A stretch of DNA of 49,517 bases from Treponema sp. Lineage in GTDB: Bacteria > Spirochaetota > Spirochaetia > Treponematales > Breznakiellaceae. Below, one piece after another: positions 1 through 8,051 of the stretch (its first letter is position 1; every line of letters begins with the position of its first letter). Location: positions 1-49,517 of the forward strand of contig JAISQR010000113.1 of assembly GCA_031274035.1 (NCBI GenBank). The letters are read 5' to 3'. The notes below the pieces were generated by a model. The model did not search any database and had not been told where the DNA came from. It saw only the letters and a list, made by a program, of their open reading frames with translations. A program made the position numbers and the translations under genes.

Positions 1-132
1 GCTTCGCGCATAAAACGGTATAAATATTCATGTTTATGAATATCTATACCTTACAAACTCCGAAAGCATGCCCATTGATCGGGATTTTTTGCATGAATAT
101 GCAAAAAATCCACAAGTGCCACAGGCTGCTAG
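1..132 (+). repeat. CTAG-bounded palindromic repeat, copy A (cut by window edge)
   Basis: First of a family of MITE-like repeats in this window; its left CTAG end lies outside. It has the family's two main palindromes: a stem of GGTATAAATATTCAT against its near-complement (17-51), and GATTTTTTGCAT against ATGCAAAAAATC (82-109). It ends with CTAG at 129-132. A short remnant of another terminus follows (132-165). It lies upstream of the rnf promoter. Confidence 0.85.
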
Positions 133-160
133 GAGCCTGTGGGAGTCTGTTGTTTTCTGG

Positions 161-190
161 TTGACGGTTTTTATATTTTCACTGTATTAT
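161..190 (+). promoter_or_regulatory. Promoter of the rnfCDGEAB operon
   Basis: TTGACG (161-166), an 18-base spacer and TATTAT (185-190). The predicted start near 197 leaves a leader of about 42 bases carrying a strong ribosome binding site AAGGAG (225-230), nine bases before the rnfC ATG. It lies just downstream of repeat copy A. Confidence 0.6.
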
Positions 191-239
191 AATAATATAC
201 TTCTTAAATACTGTTATCTGTTACAAGGAGAAGACTCTC

Positions 240-1703
240 ATGGCGGTAAGTACTTTTAAAAGAGGCTTGCGTCTTAATACACGGAAACACGCTACTGAGG
301 GCAAACCAGTGGAGATGGTTCCTGAACCGAGGCAGGTTGTTATTCCCATCAATCAGCATTTCGGAGCGCCGAATCAGGCTCTGGTAAAGGCCGGGGATAA
401 GGTTAGAAGGGGGCAAAAAATTGCTGACGCAGTTACCCCCGGGCCTATGACCGTACCGGTTCATGCTTCTATCACCGGCATTGTAAAAAAGATAGAAGTC
501 CGTACTCAGCCAAACAATACCAATGGATTATGTATTATTATTGAAAAAGAACACCCTTCCGGTGAAAATAATGATGCCGTTTCTACTACCGGAAACCCCG
601 TCTCAGATGATACAGATTTCCTCCCGCCGCTGGACCCTTTTATCTGTACCAAAGAAGAAGCCTTAACCCGTATACGTGATGCGGGCATTACCGGTATGGG
701 CGGAGCGGGGTTTCCCGCTCATATCAAGCTGAATCCTCCGCCAAGCAAAAAAATTGATATCATCATAGCAGACGGCGCTGAATGTGAGCCATATCTTACC
801 ACTGATGAAGCGGTAATGACTGAAAAACCGGCAACCCTCCTTAAAGGTATTGCTATTGTTATGAAGATCACTGGGGTAATGAAGGCCATTATCGGCATGG
901 AAGATAATAAAGTGAACCTTATCCCTATGCTTGAAGAAGAAATAAGAAAGGCTTCCTACCCTGGCGTTATACAGATCGGGTTGTGCAAAACCCTGTACCC
1001 CCAGGGCGGCGAAAAGATGCTGATAAAGGCTCTGACCGGCAGGGAGGTTCCTTCGGGAGGGCTTCCTATGGATGCAGGATGTATTGTCAGCAATGTAGGA
1101 ACCCTTGTTGCAATTGCCGAGGCGTTTACGCTGGGGAAGCCGCTCATCGACCGTGATCTTACGGTTTCAGGCGGCGCTTGCAAATTTCCCAAAAATATCC
1201 GCGCTCCCATAGGAACTCTACTCACCGACCTGCCTCCTGATTTTATGGATATTGACTATCCTAAATTGAGAAAGGTCCTATTCGGCGGACCTATGATGGG
1301 CCAGGCTGTTCCGGCTGTAGCTATACCCATACAGAAAAACACATCCGGTATCATTCTGATGACTGAAGAAGAAACTGTCCAGGATGCGGAAGGCGCCTGT
1401 ATACGTTGCGGCCGCTGCATACGCAACTGCTCATGCCGGCTTGTTCCTGTTATTATGAATATGAACCTGGAAGCGGGCGATCTGGACGGCGCTATTAAGG
1501 CAGGACTTATGGACTGTATTGAGTGCGGAAGCTGCACGTATATATGTCCCGCCCGAATCAAACTGGTACAGCGTTTCAGGGTAGGAAAGCAGCGTCTGCG
1601 GATACGCCAGCAAGCGGTTCAAGTCCGCAAGCAGGCTGTAGAAGCTGCCGCCAAGGCTTCTACAGTTCCGCCGCCTGCCGGGGGCGGAACTCAAAAAAAT
1701 TAA
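240..1703 (+). CDS. rnfC: Rnf electron transport complex subunit C (RnfC)
   Basis: Peripheral cytoplasmic subunit of the Rnf complex, which couples reduced ferredoxin:NAD+ electron transfer to Na+ or H+ export. The protein has 487 residues. The Gly-rich FMN/NADH motif GGAGFPAHIK is at 154-163, the NuoF-like ECEPYLTTDE at 181-190, and YPQGGEK near 253-259. Two ferredoxin motifs follow: C387/C390/C393/C397 and C426/C429/C432/C436. The tail beyond 450 is Lys/Arg/Ala rich. An AAGGAG site nine bases upstream fixes the ATG. It is the first gene of a C-D-G-E-A-B operon, the order seen in acetogens such as Acetobacterium. All expected redox motifs are present, unlike the divergent homologue at 45795-47102. 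Confidence 0.96.
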   Translation: MAVSTFKRGLRLNTRKHATEGKPVEMVPEPRQVVIPINQHFGAPNQALVKAGDKVRRGQKIADAVTPGPMTVPVHASITGIVKKIEVRTQPNNTNGLCIIIEKEHPSGENNDAVSTTGNPVSDDTDFLPPLDPFICTKEEALTRIRDAGITGMGGAGFPAHIKLNPPPSKKIDIIIADGAECEPYLTTDEAVMTEKPATLLKGIAIVMKITGVMKAIIGMEDNKVNLIPMLEEEIRKASYPGVIQIGLCKTLYPQGGEKMLIKALTGREVPSGGLPMDAGCIVSNVGTLVAIAEAFTLGKPLIDRDLTVSGGACKFPKNIRAPIGTLLTDLPPDFMDIDYPKLRKVLFGGPMMGQAVPAVAIPIQKNTSGIILMTEEETVQDAEGACIRCGRCIRNCSCRLVPVIMNMNLEAGDLDGAIKAGLMDCIECGSCTYICPARIKLVQRFRVGKQRLRIRQQAVQVRKQAVEAAAKASTVPPPAGGGTQKN

Positions 1704-1713
1704 AGGATAGTGT

Positions 1714-2856
1714 ATGGCAGAAACCGACAAATCTGTTCGGGCAGAACAAAAAACAGCCCCTGTTTCCCCGCCCCAACTTATTATGCCCTTGCTTCTTTCT
1801 TCCAGTCCTCATATTGCAAATACAGTTGAATCGCGGTATCTCATGCGCAACGTGCTTATCTCTCTTGCGCCGGTTACGATTTTTGGTATAGTGTTGTTCG
1901 GCGTACCTGCCCTTCTCAATATACTGATTTCTGTTGCCGGGGCGGTTCTGGCGGAAGCGGCATTCCGGCGTATTACCAGGCAGGACATACGCATAGGCGA
2001 TCTTTCCGCTGCGGTAACCGGCCTTATGTTCGCACTCATTCTACCGCCTTCCACCCCGCTCTGGATGACTTTTTTAGGGGCGGTATTCTCGGTGGTGGTT
2101 GCCAAGGAATTTTTCGGCGGGCTGGGGGCCAATATCTTCAACCCAGCCCTTATCGGCAGGGCCTTTGTCCTTATGAGTTTTCCGGCTGCTATTACCAGTT
2201 GGACCAATCCCCGCGTTTTTGTTGAAAAAGTTAATGAAGCGGTTGACGCGGTAAACAGCGCTTCTATTATAGACGGCATTACCAATGCAACACCCCTCAA
2301 TATTATTAAAATGGGGAATACCATTGCCGATGTGGGTACAGGTTTTACCGCCCTGGGACTTTCGGCTTCAGATGATTACTGGTCTACCATAAAAACGCTT
2401 TTTATGGGTTTCCACTCAGGCTGTATAGGGGAATCGTCAATCTTCCTCATATTAGCAGGAATGGTGTTTCTCCTTATCACCCAGACCATAGACTGGCGCG
2501 CGCCTGCGTCTATGAGCGCGGCGGTACTCGTAGTTTCCCCCATCCTTGGTATGGATCCGCTTTTCAGCCTTATAAGCGGCGGTGTAGTTTTCGGAGCAGT
2601 TTTCATGGCTACCGATTACGTTACCGCCCCCCTTACCGAAAAAGGCAAACTGATTTTCGGTTTTGGGGCAGGGCTTATCACAGTACTTATCCGTAAATGG
2701 GGAAGTTTCCCGGAAGGGGTTACCTACGGCATCCTCATCATGAATGCTCTGACCCCGTTTTTGAACCAGCTTCTGCCTAAAAAATACGGCTTTGTACCTA
2801 AAAAGAAGACGGCTTCTGCTTCCGGCGTTTCGTCCGTTAAAGGAGAGGTTAAATGA
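1714..2856 (+). CDS. rnfD: Rnf complex membrane subunit D (RnfD)
   Basis: Integral membrane subunit (380 residues) homologous to NqrB, which carries covalently bound FMN. The family stretch FFGGLGANIFNPA is at about 133-145. The flavinylation context DGITNATPL (187-195) points to T193 as the probable FMN-linked threonine. Multiple hydrophobic segments span about 45-360. It starts 10 bases after rnfC and overlaps rnfG by four bases (ATGA), so translation is probably coupled. Covalent flavinylation needs an ApbE-type transferase, which is not in this window. Confidence 0.95.
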   Translation: MAETDKSVRAEQKTAPVSPPQLIMPLLLSSSPHIANTVESRYLMRNVLISLAPVTIFGIVLFGVPALLNILISVAGAVLAEAAFRRITRQDIRIGDLSAAVTGLMFALILPPSTPLWMTFLGAVFSVVVAKEFFGGLGANIFNPALIGRAFVLMSFPAAITSWTNPRVFVEKVNEAVDAVNSASIIDGITNATPLNIIKMGNTIADVGTGFTALGLSASDDYWSTIKTLFMGFHSGCIGESSIFLILAGMVFLLITQTIDWRAPASMSAAVLVVSPILGMDPLFSLISGGVVFGAVFMATDYVTAPLTEKGKLIFGFGAGLITVLIRKWGSFPEGVTYGILIMNALTPFLNQLLPKKYGFVPKKKTASASGVSSVKGEVK

Positions 2857-3467
2857 AAGGTATGCTGAAGTTAGGTTTAGTGCTGGCCTGTTATGCCGTT
2901 GCGGCCTGTGTAGGTCTTGCCTTTGTGTATACCGCTACATTCAAAACCATTGAGGAAAAGACGCAGGCAGATCTGAAGGCGTCCCTCAAAGAACTCTTCC
3001 CTGATGCCGATGATTTTCCCGGTATAAGCGGCGCCTTTGAACCGGAAGCTCAATCGGTACAATTTAAAGGCAAGTACGAAGCGCGGAAAAACGGCGTCCT
3101 TATCGGTGCGGTGGTAGAGGTTTCGAGCGCCAGTTACGGAGGCGCTATCAAAGTGCTGGTAGGCATGGGAGTAGACGGGAGGATCAGCCGTATCAAAATA
3201 CTTGAACACAAGGACACGCCCGGACTTGGAGCCAATGCCGCTTCCCCGGCCTATTATGTAGACCGGCCGACAAAAAAGACATTCTACGGACAATTTGAAG
3301 GTAAATCTATTGAGGATAGATTTGAAGTAAAAGGTGATGTAACCGCTATTACCGCATCTACCATAACAAGCAGGGCAGTTACTACGGCGGTGAAAGCCGC
3401 GGGCGATGCCGCCGCGAAATGGCTTACTGCCCAGGGGGTGTTTATCAGCGCCGGAGGTTCACGATGA
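2853..3467 (+). CDS. rnfG: Rnf complex flavoprotein subunit G (RnfG)
   Basis: A 204-residue protein with one N-terminal membrane anchor (about 6-28) and a periplasmic FMN-binding domain, homologous to NqrC. The flavinylation motif, canonically SGATxTS, appears as TASTITS at 167-173, making T170 the likely FMN carrier. The HKDTPGLG stretch (119-126) is also typical. It overlaps rnfD by four bases upstream and rnfE by four bases downstream (ATGA in both cases). Confidence 0.94.
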   Translation: MKGMLKLGLVLACYAVAACVGLAFVYTATFKTIEEKTQADLKASLKELFPDADDFPGISGAFEPEAQSVQFKGKYEARKNGVLIGAVVEVSSASYGGAIKVLVGMGVDGRISRIKILEHKDTPGLGANAASPAYYVDRPTKKTFYGQFEGKSIEDRFEVKGDVTAITASTITSRAVTTAVKAAGDAAAKWLTAQGVFISAGGSR

Positions 3468-4159
3468 GCGTTAAACAGACAGTACGGATTTTTACAAACG
3501 GCTTTATAAGGGAAAACCCCCTGCTCATGCTGATGATAGGGCTCTGTTCAGCATTGGCGGTTACTACGGCGACAGCCAACGGAATAGGGATGGGGCTTTC
3601 TATGACCTTTGTCCTCCTTATGTCCGAGGTAGTAATCAGTATATTCCGCAAGCTCATTCCTGAGTCGGTACGCATCCCGGTATTTATCATTGTTATCGCT
3701 TCGTTTACTACCGTGATAGATTATCTCCTCAAAGCCTATTTTCCGGATCTGTCCAAGGCTATGGGGGTCTTTATTCCCCTTATCGTCGTAAACTGCATCA
3801 TTATGGGGCGGGTGGAAGGCTTTGCGTCCAAACAGCCTTTGGGCGCCGTCATCCCCGATGCCCTAGGTATGGGTATAGGCTATACGTGGGTGCTTACAGG
3901 TATTTCTATCATCCGTGAACTTCTGGGTAGTGGAACCATATTAAGCATACCTGTTTTGGGCGATAGCTACCAGCCCATACTCTTTTTTGTGCTGCCGCCC
4001 GGCGGTTTCTTCGTATTTGCCCTCTTTATCAGCCTGAATATCTTTATTAAAAAACACCTTAGACCTATCACAGAAACAGGCCAAGACAGCCAAATAGAGC
4101 AGGAACAACCGGAGGTGCAAAACGCTTCCGTAAATATTTCTGTAAAGGAGCAGATATGA
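3464..4159 (+). CDS. rnfE: Rnf complex membrane subunit E (RnfE)
   Basis: Hydrophobic 231-residue subunit, homologous to NqrD, which pairs with RnfA to form the ion channel and holds an intramembrane iron-sulphur centre. The two conserved cysteines are C28 (IGLCSALAVT) and C111 (VVNCIIMGRVEGFAS). The start at MSVKQT is chosen because its ATG overlaps the rnfG stop as ATGA; an in-frame upstream ATG at 3419 lies deep inside rnfG. The hydrophilic Gln/Glu-rich C-terminal tail (about 205-231) is longer than usual. Confidence 0.95.
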   Translation: MSVKQTVRIFTNGFIRENPLLMLMIGLCSALAVTTATANGIGMGLSMTFVLLMSEVVISIFRKLIPESVRIPVFIIVIASFTTVIDYLLKAYFPDLSKAMGVFIPLIVVNCIIMGRVEGFASKQPLGAVIPDALGMGIGYTWVLTGISIIRELLGSGTILSIPVLGDSYQPILFFVLPPGGFFVFALFISLNIFIKKHLRPITETGQDSQIEQEQPEVQNASVNISVKEQI

Positions 4160-4758
4160 ATCTCTTTGAAATTTTTATCTCCGCCTTTCTTATCAATAAT
4201 GTCGTCCTGCTGCGTTTTATCGCACTCTGCCCTTTTATTGGGATGAGTTCAGATGAAGACAAAGCCATCGGTATGGGCCTTGCCGTAACCTTTGTTACCG
4301 TTCTTGCCACCGCGGTAACCTGGCCTATCTATCATTTTATTCTAGCCCCTGACGGAATATTTAAAGATATCCTCCCCAACGGCCTTGTCTTTCTCCAGCT
4401 TCTCGTCTTTATCCTTGTGATTGCGTCGTTAGTTCAGCTTGTTGAATTCTACCTTAAAAAATCCGCCCCCGCGCTTTATGCTTCTATGGGAATATACCTT
4501 GCGCTCATTACCACTAACTGCGCTATCCTTGCTGTTACCCTTGATAATATCAACAATAACTATAATTTTATTGAATCTATTGTATATGCAATCGGCGTTG
4601 CCGCGGGTTTTATGCTGTCCCTTATTCTGCTTGCAGGTATACGCAAACGCATACGAATCAGCCCTATTCCAGCCTTCCTCAAGGGAACGCCAATACTGTT
4701 TATATCCGCCGGTTTGCTTTCCATGGCCTTTATGGGCTTTTCAGGATTGGTAAAATAA
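4156..4758 (+). CDS. rnfA: Rnf complex membrane subunit A (RnfA)
   Basis: Six-helix membrane protein of 200 residues, homologous to NqrE and the pseudo-symmetric partner of RnfE. The conserved cysteines are C25 (LLRFIALCPFIG) and C122 (ITTNCAILAVT). The C-terminal signature IRKRIRISPIPAFLKGTPI is intact. It overlaps rnfE by four bases and lies 10 bases before rnfB. Confidence 0.95.
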   Translation: MNLFEIFISAFLINNVVLLRFIALCPFIGMSSDEDKAIGMGLAVTFVTVLATAVTWPIYHFILAPDGIFKDILPNGLVFLQLLVFILVIASLVQLVEFYLKKSAPALYASMGIYLALITTNCAILAVTLDNINNNYNFIESIVYAIGVAAGFMLSLILLAGIRKRIRISPIPAFLKGTPILFISAGLLSMAFMGFSGLVK

Positions 4759-4768
4759 GGAAGCCTTT

Positions 4769-5584
4769 ATGGAGAACATTGGTTTTATTGTTTTTATTAC
4801 TGCCGTATTTGCCGCGGCTTTAGCCTTTGTCCTGGGTCTGGCCCTGGGTTTCTTTAAAAAATTTTTTGCCGTAGAACAGGACCCGTTAATAGGTCAATTA
4901 CGGGAAGCCTTACCGGGCGCTAATTGCGGAGGGTGCGGTTATCCCGGCTGCGACGGCTATGCCGCCGCCATAGCCAAAGGTGAAGCCCCGATAGATCGCT
5001 GTACGGTGGGAGGAAAAACATCCCTGGATAAACTCTCCGCCCTTATGGGTGTAACAGGGAACCTTGTCCCGGTTGCCGCTGTTCTTGCCTGCCGCGGCGC
5101 TAAGGAATGTGCTGTAATTAAAGGGAAGTACACAGGATTGCAAACATGCCGTGGGGCAAAAATTTCTGCCGGTGGAACCAAACTTTGCGACTGGGGCTGC
5201 ATGGGTTTTGGCGATTGTACTAAAGTTTGTCAATTCGGGGCTCTTTCTATAGGGAAGGACGGTTTACCGGTAATCGATACTGCCAAGTGTACCGGTTGTA
5301 AAGCATGTGTAAATGAATGTCCGCAGCATCTTATCCTTGCGGTAAACCGCGACCGGCAAGGCCCGACCATGCTGTGTGCCAACCGTAACACTATTAGAGC
5401 TATGGTACGGCGTACCTGTACCGTCGGCTGCATGAAATGCGAACTGTGTGTCAGGTCTTGTCCGCAAAAATGTATCAGCATGGATAGATTCCTGCCGTTG
5501 ATTGATTATTCCAAATGTACCAATTGCGGGACATGTATATCAAAATGTCCAGCCAAGGTATACAGATTCTTGGAACTAGCTTAA
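4769..5584 (+). CDS. rnfB: Rnf complex ferredoxin-type subunit B (RnfB)
   Basis: Iron-sulphur subunit (271 residues) that accepts electrons from reduced ferredoxin. After one N-terminal membrane helix (about 5-28) comes a [4Fe-4S] domain with C53, C56, C61 and C78 (GANCGGCGYPGC). A Cys-rich region follows, with repeated CxxCxxCxxxCP-type ferredoxin motifs, including TGCKACVNECP, KCELCVRSCP and NCGTCISKCP. It is the last gene of the operon and the only rnfB in the window; the second Rnf-like cluster has none. Confidence 0.95.
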   Translation: MENIGFIVFITAVFAAALAFVLGLALGFFKKFFAVEQDPLIGQLREALPGANCGGCGYPGCDGYAAAIAKGEAPIDRCTVGGKTSLDKLSALMGVTGNLVPVAAVLACRGAKECAVIKGKYTGLQTCRGAKISAGGTKLCDWGCMGFGDCTKVCQFGALSIGKDGLPVIDTAKCTGCKACVNECPQHLILAVNRDRQGPTMLCANRNTIRAMVRRTCTVGCMKCELCVRSCPQKCISMDRFLPLIDYSKCTNCGTCISKCPAKVYRFLELA

Positions 5585-5927
5585 TCAGCCTTAAAAAAGT
5601 ACAATTTAAGTAACTACTCAGGACTGATGCGGGGATAGCGTCGCCACTACCGTGGTGCAATCGGCGGAATGAAGGGCGGAAGGGCTAAGGTTCTCCATTC
5701 TGATACTGACAGTTCTATAATCCGCAGAGCCGCAATTGGTATTGAAACTGCAAGCAGGGCTATATGGTCTGAGGAGGGAATGAACAGGAAGTATCATCAA
5801 CCAACGGAGAGGAATGCAGAGGGAGGTCTATTCCCCCAAGAGAATTGGGCTTCCGCTATCGGCAGTCTTGCAGCTTACTACCGCCGCCGCTGTACGCTGT
5901 CCGGCGTTTAGACCGAATCGAGTTTCT
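5585..5927. other. 343-bp convergent intergenic region, no gene recognised
   Basis: This lies between the convergent ends of rnfB and the tetR-type gene. A forward open frame of 80 codons (5669-5911) has no ribosome binding site, no recognisable domain and only start-to-stop openness in its favour. No clear terminator with a T-run is visible. The stretch 5616-5700 contains a small hairpin around CCACTACCGTGG (5643-5654). It could be the remnant of a mobile element, but this could not be shown. Confidence 0.4.
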
Positions 5928-6521
5928 TTATACCTGCATTTGCTGTACCGCAAGCATAAGGGACTGCTTTACTTCGTTAATGGAAGAGCGCTTAAGAACC
6001 GCAAGCCGGAATATAGCCGATTCGATAAGGCCGTAGATCAGATCGTTGGCGGTTCTGACGTTTATGGTCTTTAGCTCACCGGCTCGAATGCCTTCGATGA
6101 TCATAACTGCAAGGATATGACGCAGACGTATAGTCCTGCGGCGCACCCGAATGTCCACATTGGAATCGCTCTTTGAAAGATAGAGAAGATAGTTCAACAC
6201 CACCGAAATCAGGCCGCTGTTCTTTTCCAGGGTTTCTATAATCATGGTTAATACCGTTATAAGTTTATCTGTGTTATTAATGTCATTTCTTTTGCGAATA
6301 GTGATGATATCATCCTCTACTCTTCCCAATAATTGTTTGATGCTGTAATTAAAAATCTCTTTTTTATTTTTAAAGTATATATACAGCGTTGTCCGCGTAA
6401 TGCCGCAACGATCCGCAATTTTCTGATATGTTACATCTTCAAACCCTTCGGCCATAAAAACTTCCAGAGCCCTATCAAGAATTTCCTTTCGCCGTTTTTC
6501 ATGTTCTATGACAATTGACAA
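5928..6521 (-). CDS. TetR/AcrR-family transcriptional regulator
   Basis: DNA-binding repressor-type protein of about 197 residues. The N-terminal helix-turn-helix is clear: the segment from EILDRALEVFMAEGF through TYQKIADRCGITRTTLYIYFKNK matches TetR_N. The C-terminal ligand/dimer domain is not classifiable. The start chosen is TTG at 6521, preceded by GGAGAG; an in-frame ATG at 6575 would overlap the upstream methyltransferase gene by 41 bases. It lies 13 bases downstream of that gene on the same strand, so the two may be co-transcribed. Its target is unknown; the convergent rnf operon is only a neighbour. Confidence 0.85.
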   Translation of the reverse strand: MSIVIEHEKRRKEILDRALEVFMAEGFEDVTYQKIADRCGITRTTLYIYFKNKKEIFNYSIKQLLGRVEDDIITIRKRNDINNTDKLITVLTMIIETLEKNSGLISVVLNYLLYLSKSDSNVDIRVRRRTIRLRHILAVMIIEGIRAGELKTINVRTANDLIYGLIESAIFRLAVLKRSSINEVKQSLMLAVQQMQV

Positions 6522-6534
6522 GATGCTCTCCGCT

Positions 6535-7722
6535 CTACAATTCAAATTGATAAAAATACAACTGCACTGCACCATTACTTATCTCACGGCAAGATTCAGC
6601 TTTCCTGCCGAAAAAACTTTCAAATCCAGGATGATCGCATATTACCCCTAACTTCCACCCTGGAAAATTTCGAGCTAATACCGCCATTTGCGCATACGCA
6701 GCCTCGGCGCCGGCTTTTTCCCCAAGCCGTTTCCCATAAGGCGGATTGGTAATAATATAGCCAGATTCAAGGCCGTCTTCCCTTTCCAGGGGACGGACAT
6801 CCTGCATAGCAAGAGTCTTGAATACCGGCAGGCCGGGCAGATGCAGCGGGGGCCGGTTGTCGTTGGATATTTTACGGGGTATTTTCCCCAATGCAAGCTC
6901 GTAAGAACGTTCGGCGTTTGAACGCGCGCTGTTTACGGCACGGGCGTCGGAATCGCTTCCAAATATATGTATTGGACGGGAGAAGTCCACTCTGCCAAGA
7001 AAGGTCTGCCGTTCCCGTTCTTCAATTTCCTTATCGGCGATTAACAGATCCTGAATAACGAACCGCCGTCCAAGCCCCGGAGCCATATCCCATGCGTACA
7101 TGGCCGCTTCTATAATAATAGTTCCCGATCCGCAGAATGGATCGCAGAGGGTATATTTTCTCCTCCAGTTGGTCAGGAGGATGAGCGCTGCCGCCGTGGT
7201 TTCCCTCAAGGGAGCAACACCGCCCTCAAGACGGTAACCGCGCTTGAATAAAGGCTCGCCTGAAAGATCAAGGAGGAGTGAAACCTGATCCTTTTCCATG
7301 TAGACCCTGATTTCTGCGGGGGCGGCAGTTTCCGGCAATCGTTTGAGTGTGTATTGCCGGCAGAGCCGTTCCGCCGCCGCTTTGTGTACCACCGCCTGAA
7401 TACTGGTAACAGCCTCCAACCGCGAACGGCCGGCCCTCACCTTGTCTACTTTAAGGCCCATAGCGGCAGGGATGTACCGCTCCCAGGGAATCGTATTTAC
7501 ACCCTTATACAGCGCATCAAAATCTTCCGCCGGAAAAAACCCGGCCTCCAACAATACCCTGTCGGCGGCCCGCAAACCTATGAGCGCACGGTAGAGACCT
7601 GCCGTATCCGCACTAAACCGTACCCTGCCGAAACGGGAATCGATAACGGAGATGCCGAGCTTCCGCAATTCGTTGGAAACAACTTTCTCAGCTCCCACGG
7701 CGCAAAGAGCTACCGCAGTCAT
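6535..7722 (-). CDS. RlmL/YpsC-type 23S rRNA guanine-N2 methyltransferase
   Basis: SAM-dependent RNA methyltransferase of the COG0116 type (395 residues from this start). The order is an N-terminal ferredoxin-like/THUMP region (about 1-150), then a Rossmann methyltransferase domain with the SAM motif DPFCGSGTIIIEAAM and the catalytic NPPYGKRLG. The family modifies a guanine of 23S rRNA (G2445 in E. coli RlmL). The start at MTAVALCAVGAEKVV matches the beginning of homologues. An ATG ten codons upstream (7752) sits on the far side of a TATAAT (7741-7746) that may be this gene's -10 box. Confidence 0.85.
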   Translation of the reverse strand: MTAVALCAVGAEKVVSNELRKLGISVIDSRFGRVRFSADTAGLYRALIGLRAADRVLLEAGFFPAEDFDALYKGVNTIPWERYIPAAMGLKVDKVRAGRSRLEAVTSIQAVVHKAAAERLCRQYTLKRLPETAAPAEIRVYMEKDQVSLLLDLSGEPLFKRGYRLEGGVAPLRETTAAALILLTNWRRKYTLCDPFCGSGTIIIEAAMYAWDMAPGLGRRFVIQDLLIADKEIEERERQTFLGRVDFSRPIHIFGSDSDARAVNSARSNAERSYELALGKIPRKISNDNRPPLHLPGLPVFKTLAMQDVRPLEREDGLESGYIITNPPYGKRLGEKAGAEAAYAQMAVLARNFPGWKLGVICDHPGFESFFGRKAESCREISNGAVQLYFYQFEL

Positions 7723-7812
7723 TACATTTTGCACGCATTCATTATAACACAAGCTGTCAATTTGTATACGGGGAAATTGGGCGTGATTCCTTTTCCGGTA
7801 TATTTAGGCAGC

Positions 7813-7873
7813 CCAAGAGCCTGTGGGAATTTACAAATTTATACGATTTTTGGGCAAAACACGGCAAATTCCT
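7813..7873 (+). repeat. Degenerate fragment of the CTAG repeat family (copy F)
   Basis: The stretch contains family words in order: GAGCCTGTGGG, TTTATACGATTTTTGGGCAAA and CAAATTCCTA. These match the variant terminus seen in copy I, but both CTAG ends have decayed. The rest of the 7753-8051 gap shows only a weak hairpin (GAATAAG/CTTATTC near 7965-7995) and no gene. Confidence 0.5.
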
Positions 7874-8051
7874 ATCCCTTGACCGCCCCGGAAGTCAAAC
7901 CCCTTCGAATAAAAGGGAAGTGAGTGGGCCGTCCGCTATCTTTATCCGTGGATAAAAAGAATAAGCGTCCATGGATAAGCTCTTATTCGCTGTTCATAAT
8001 CCTTGTTTCTGACCGTGATCGTCTGCGGCTAATTTTCCTCTTCCCGTGTTC

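Noticed and set aside
68-259. Small frames inside the repeats, beginning MPIDRDFLH on one strand or MREAQQT on the other
   Set aside because: They recur only because the repeat recurs, run past the repeat end into unrelated flanks, and have no ribosome binding site. They are shadows of a non-coding element.
240-5584. Na+-translocating NADH:quinone reductase (Nqr) instead of Rnf
   Set aside because: The RnfC and RnfB ferredoxin-type proteins are present and no NqrF (FAD/2Fe-2S reductase) is found; gene order C-D-G-E-A-B is Rnf.
7741-7766. TTGACA as the -35 box of the methyltransferase gene
   Set aside because: It lies only eight bases from the TATAAT, far too close. The correctly spaced position reads GTATAC, so only a -10-like box is supported.
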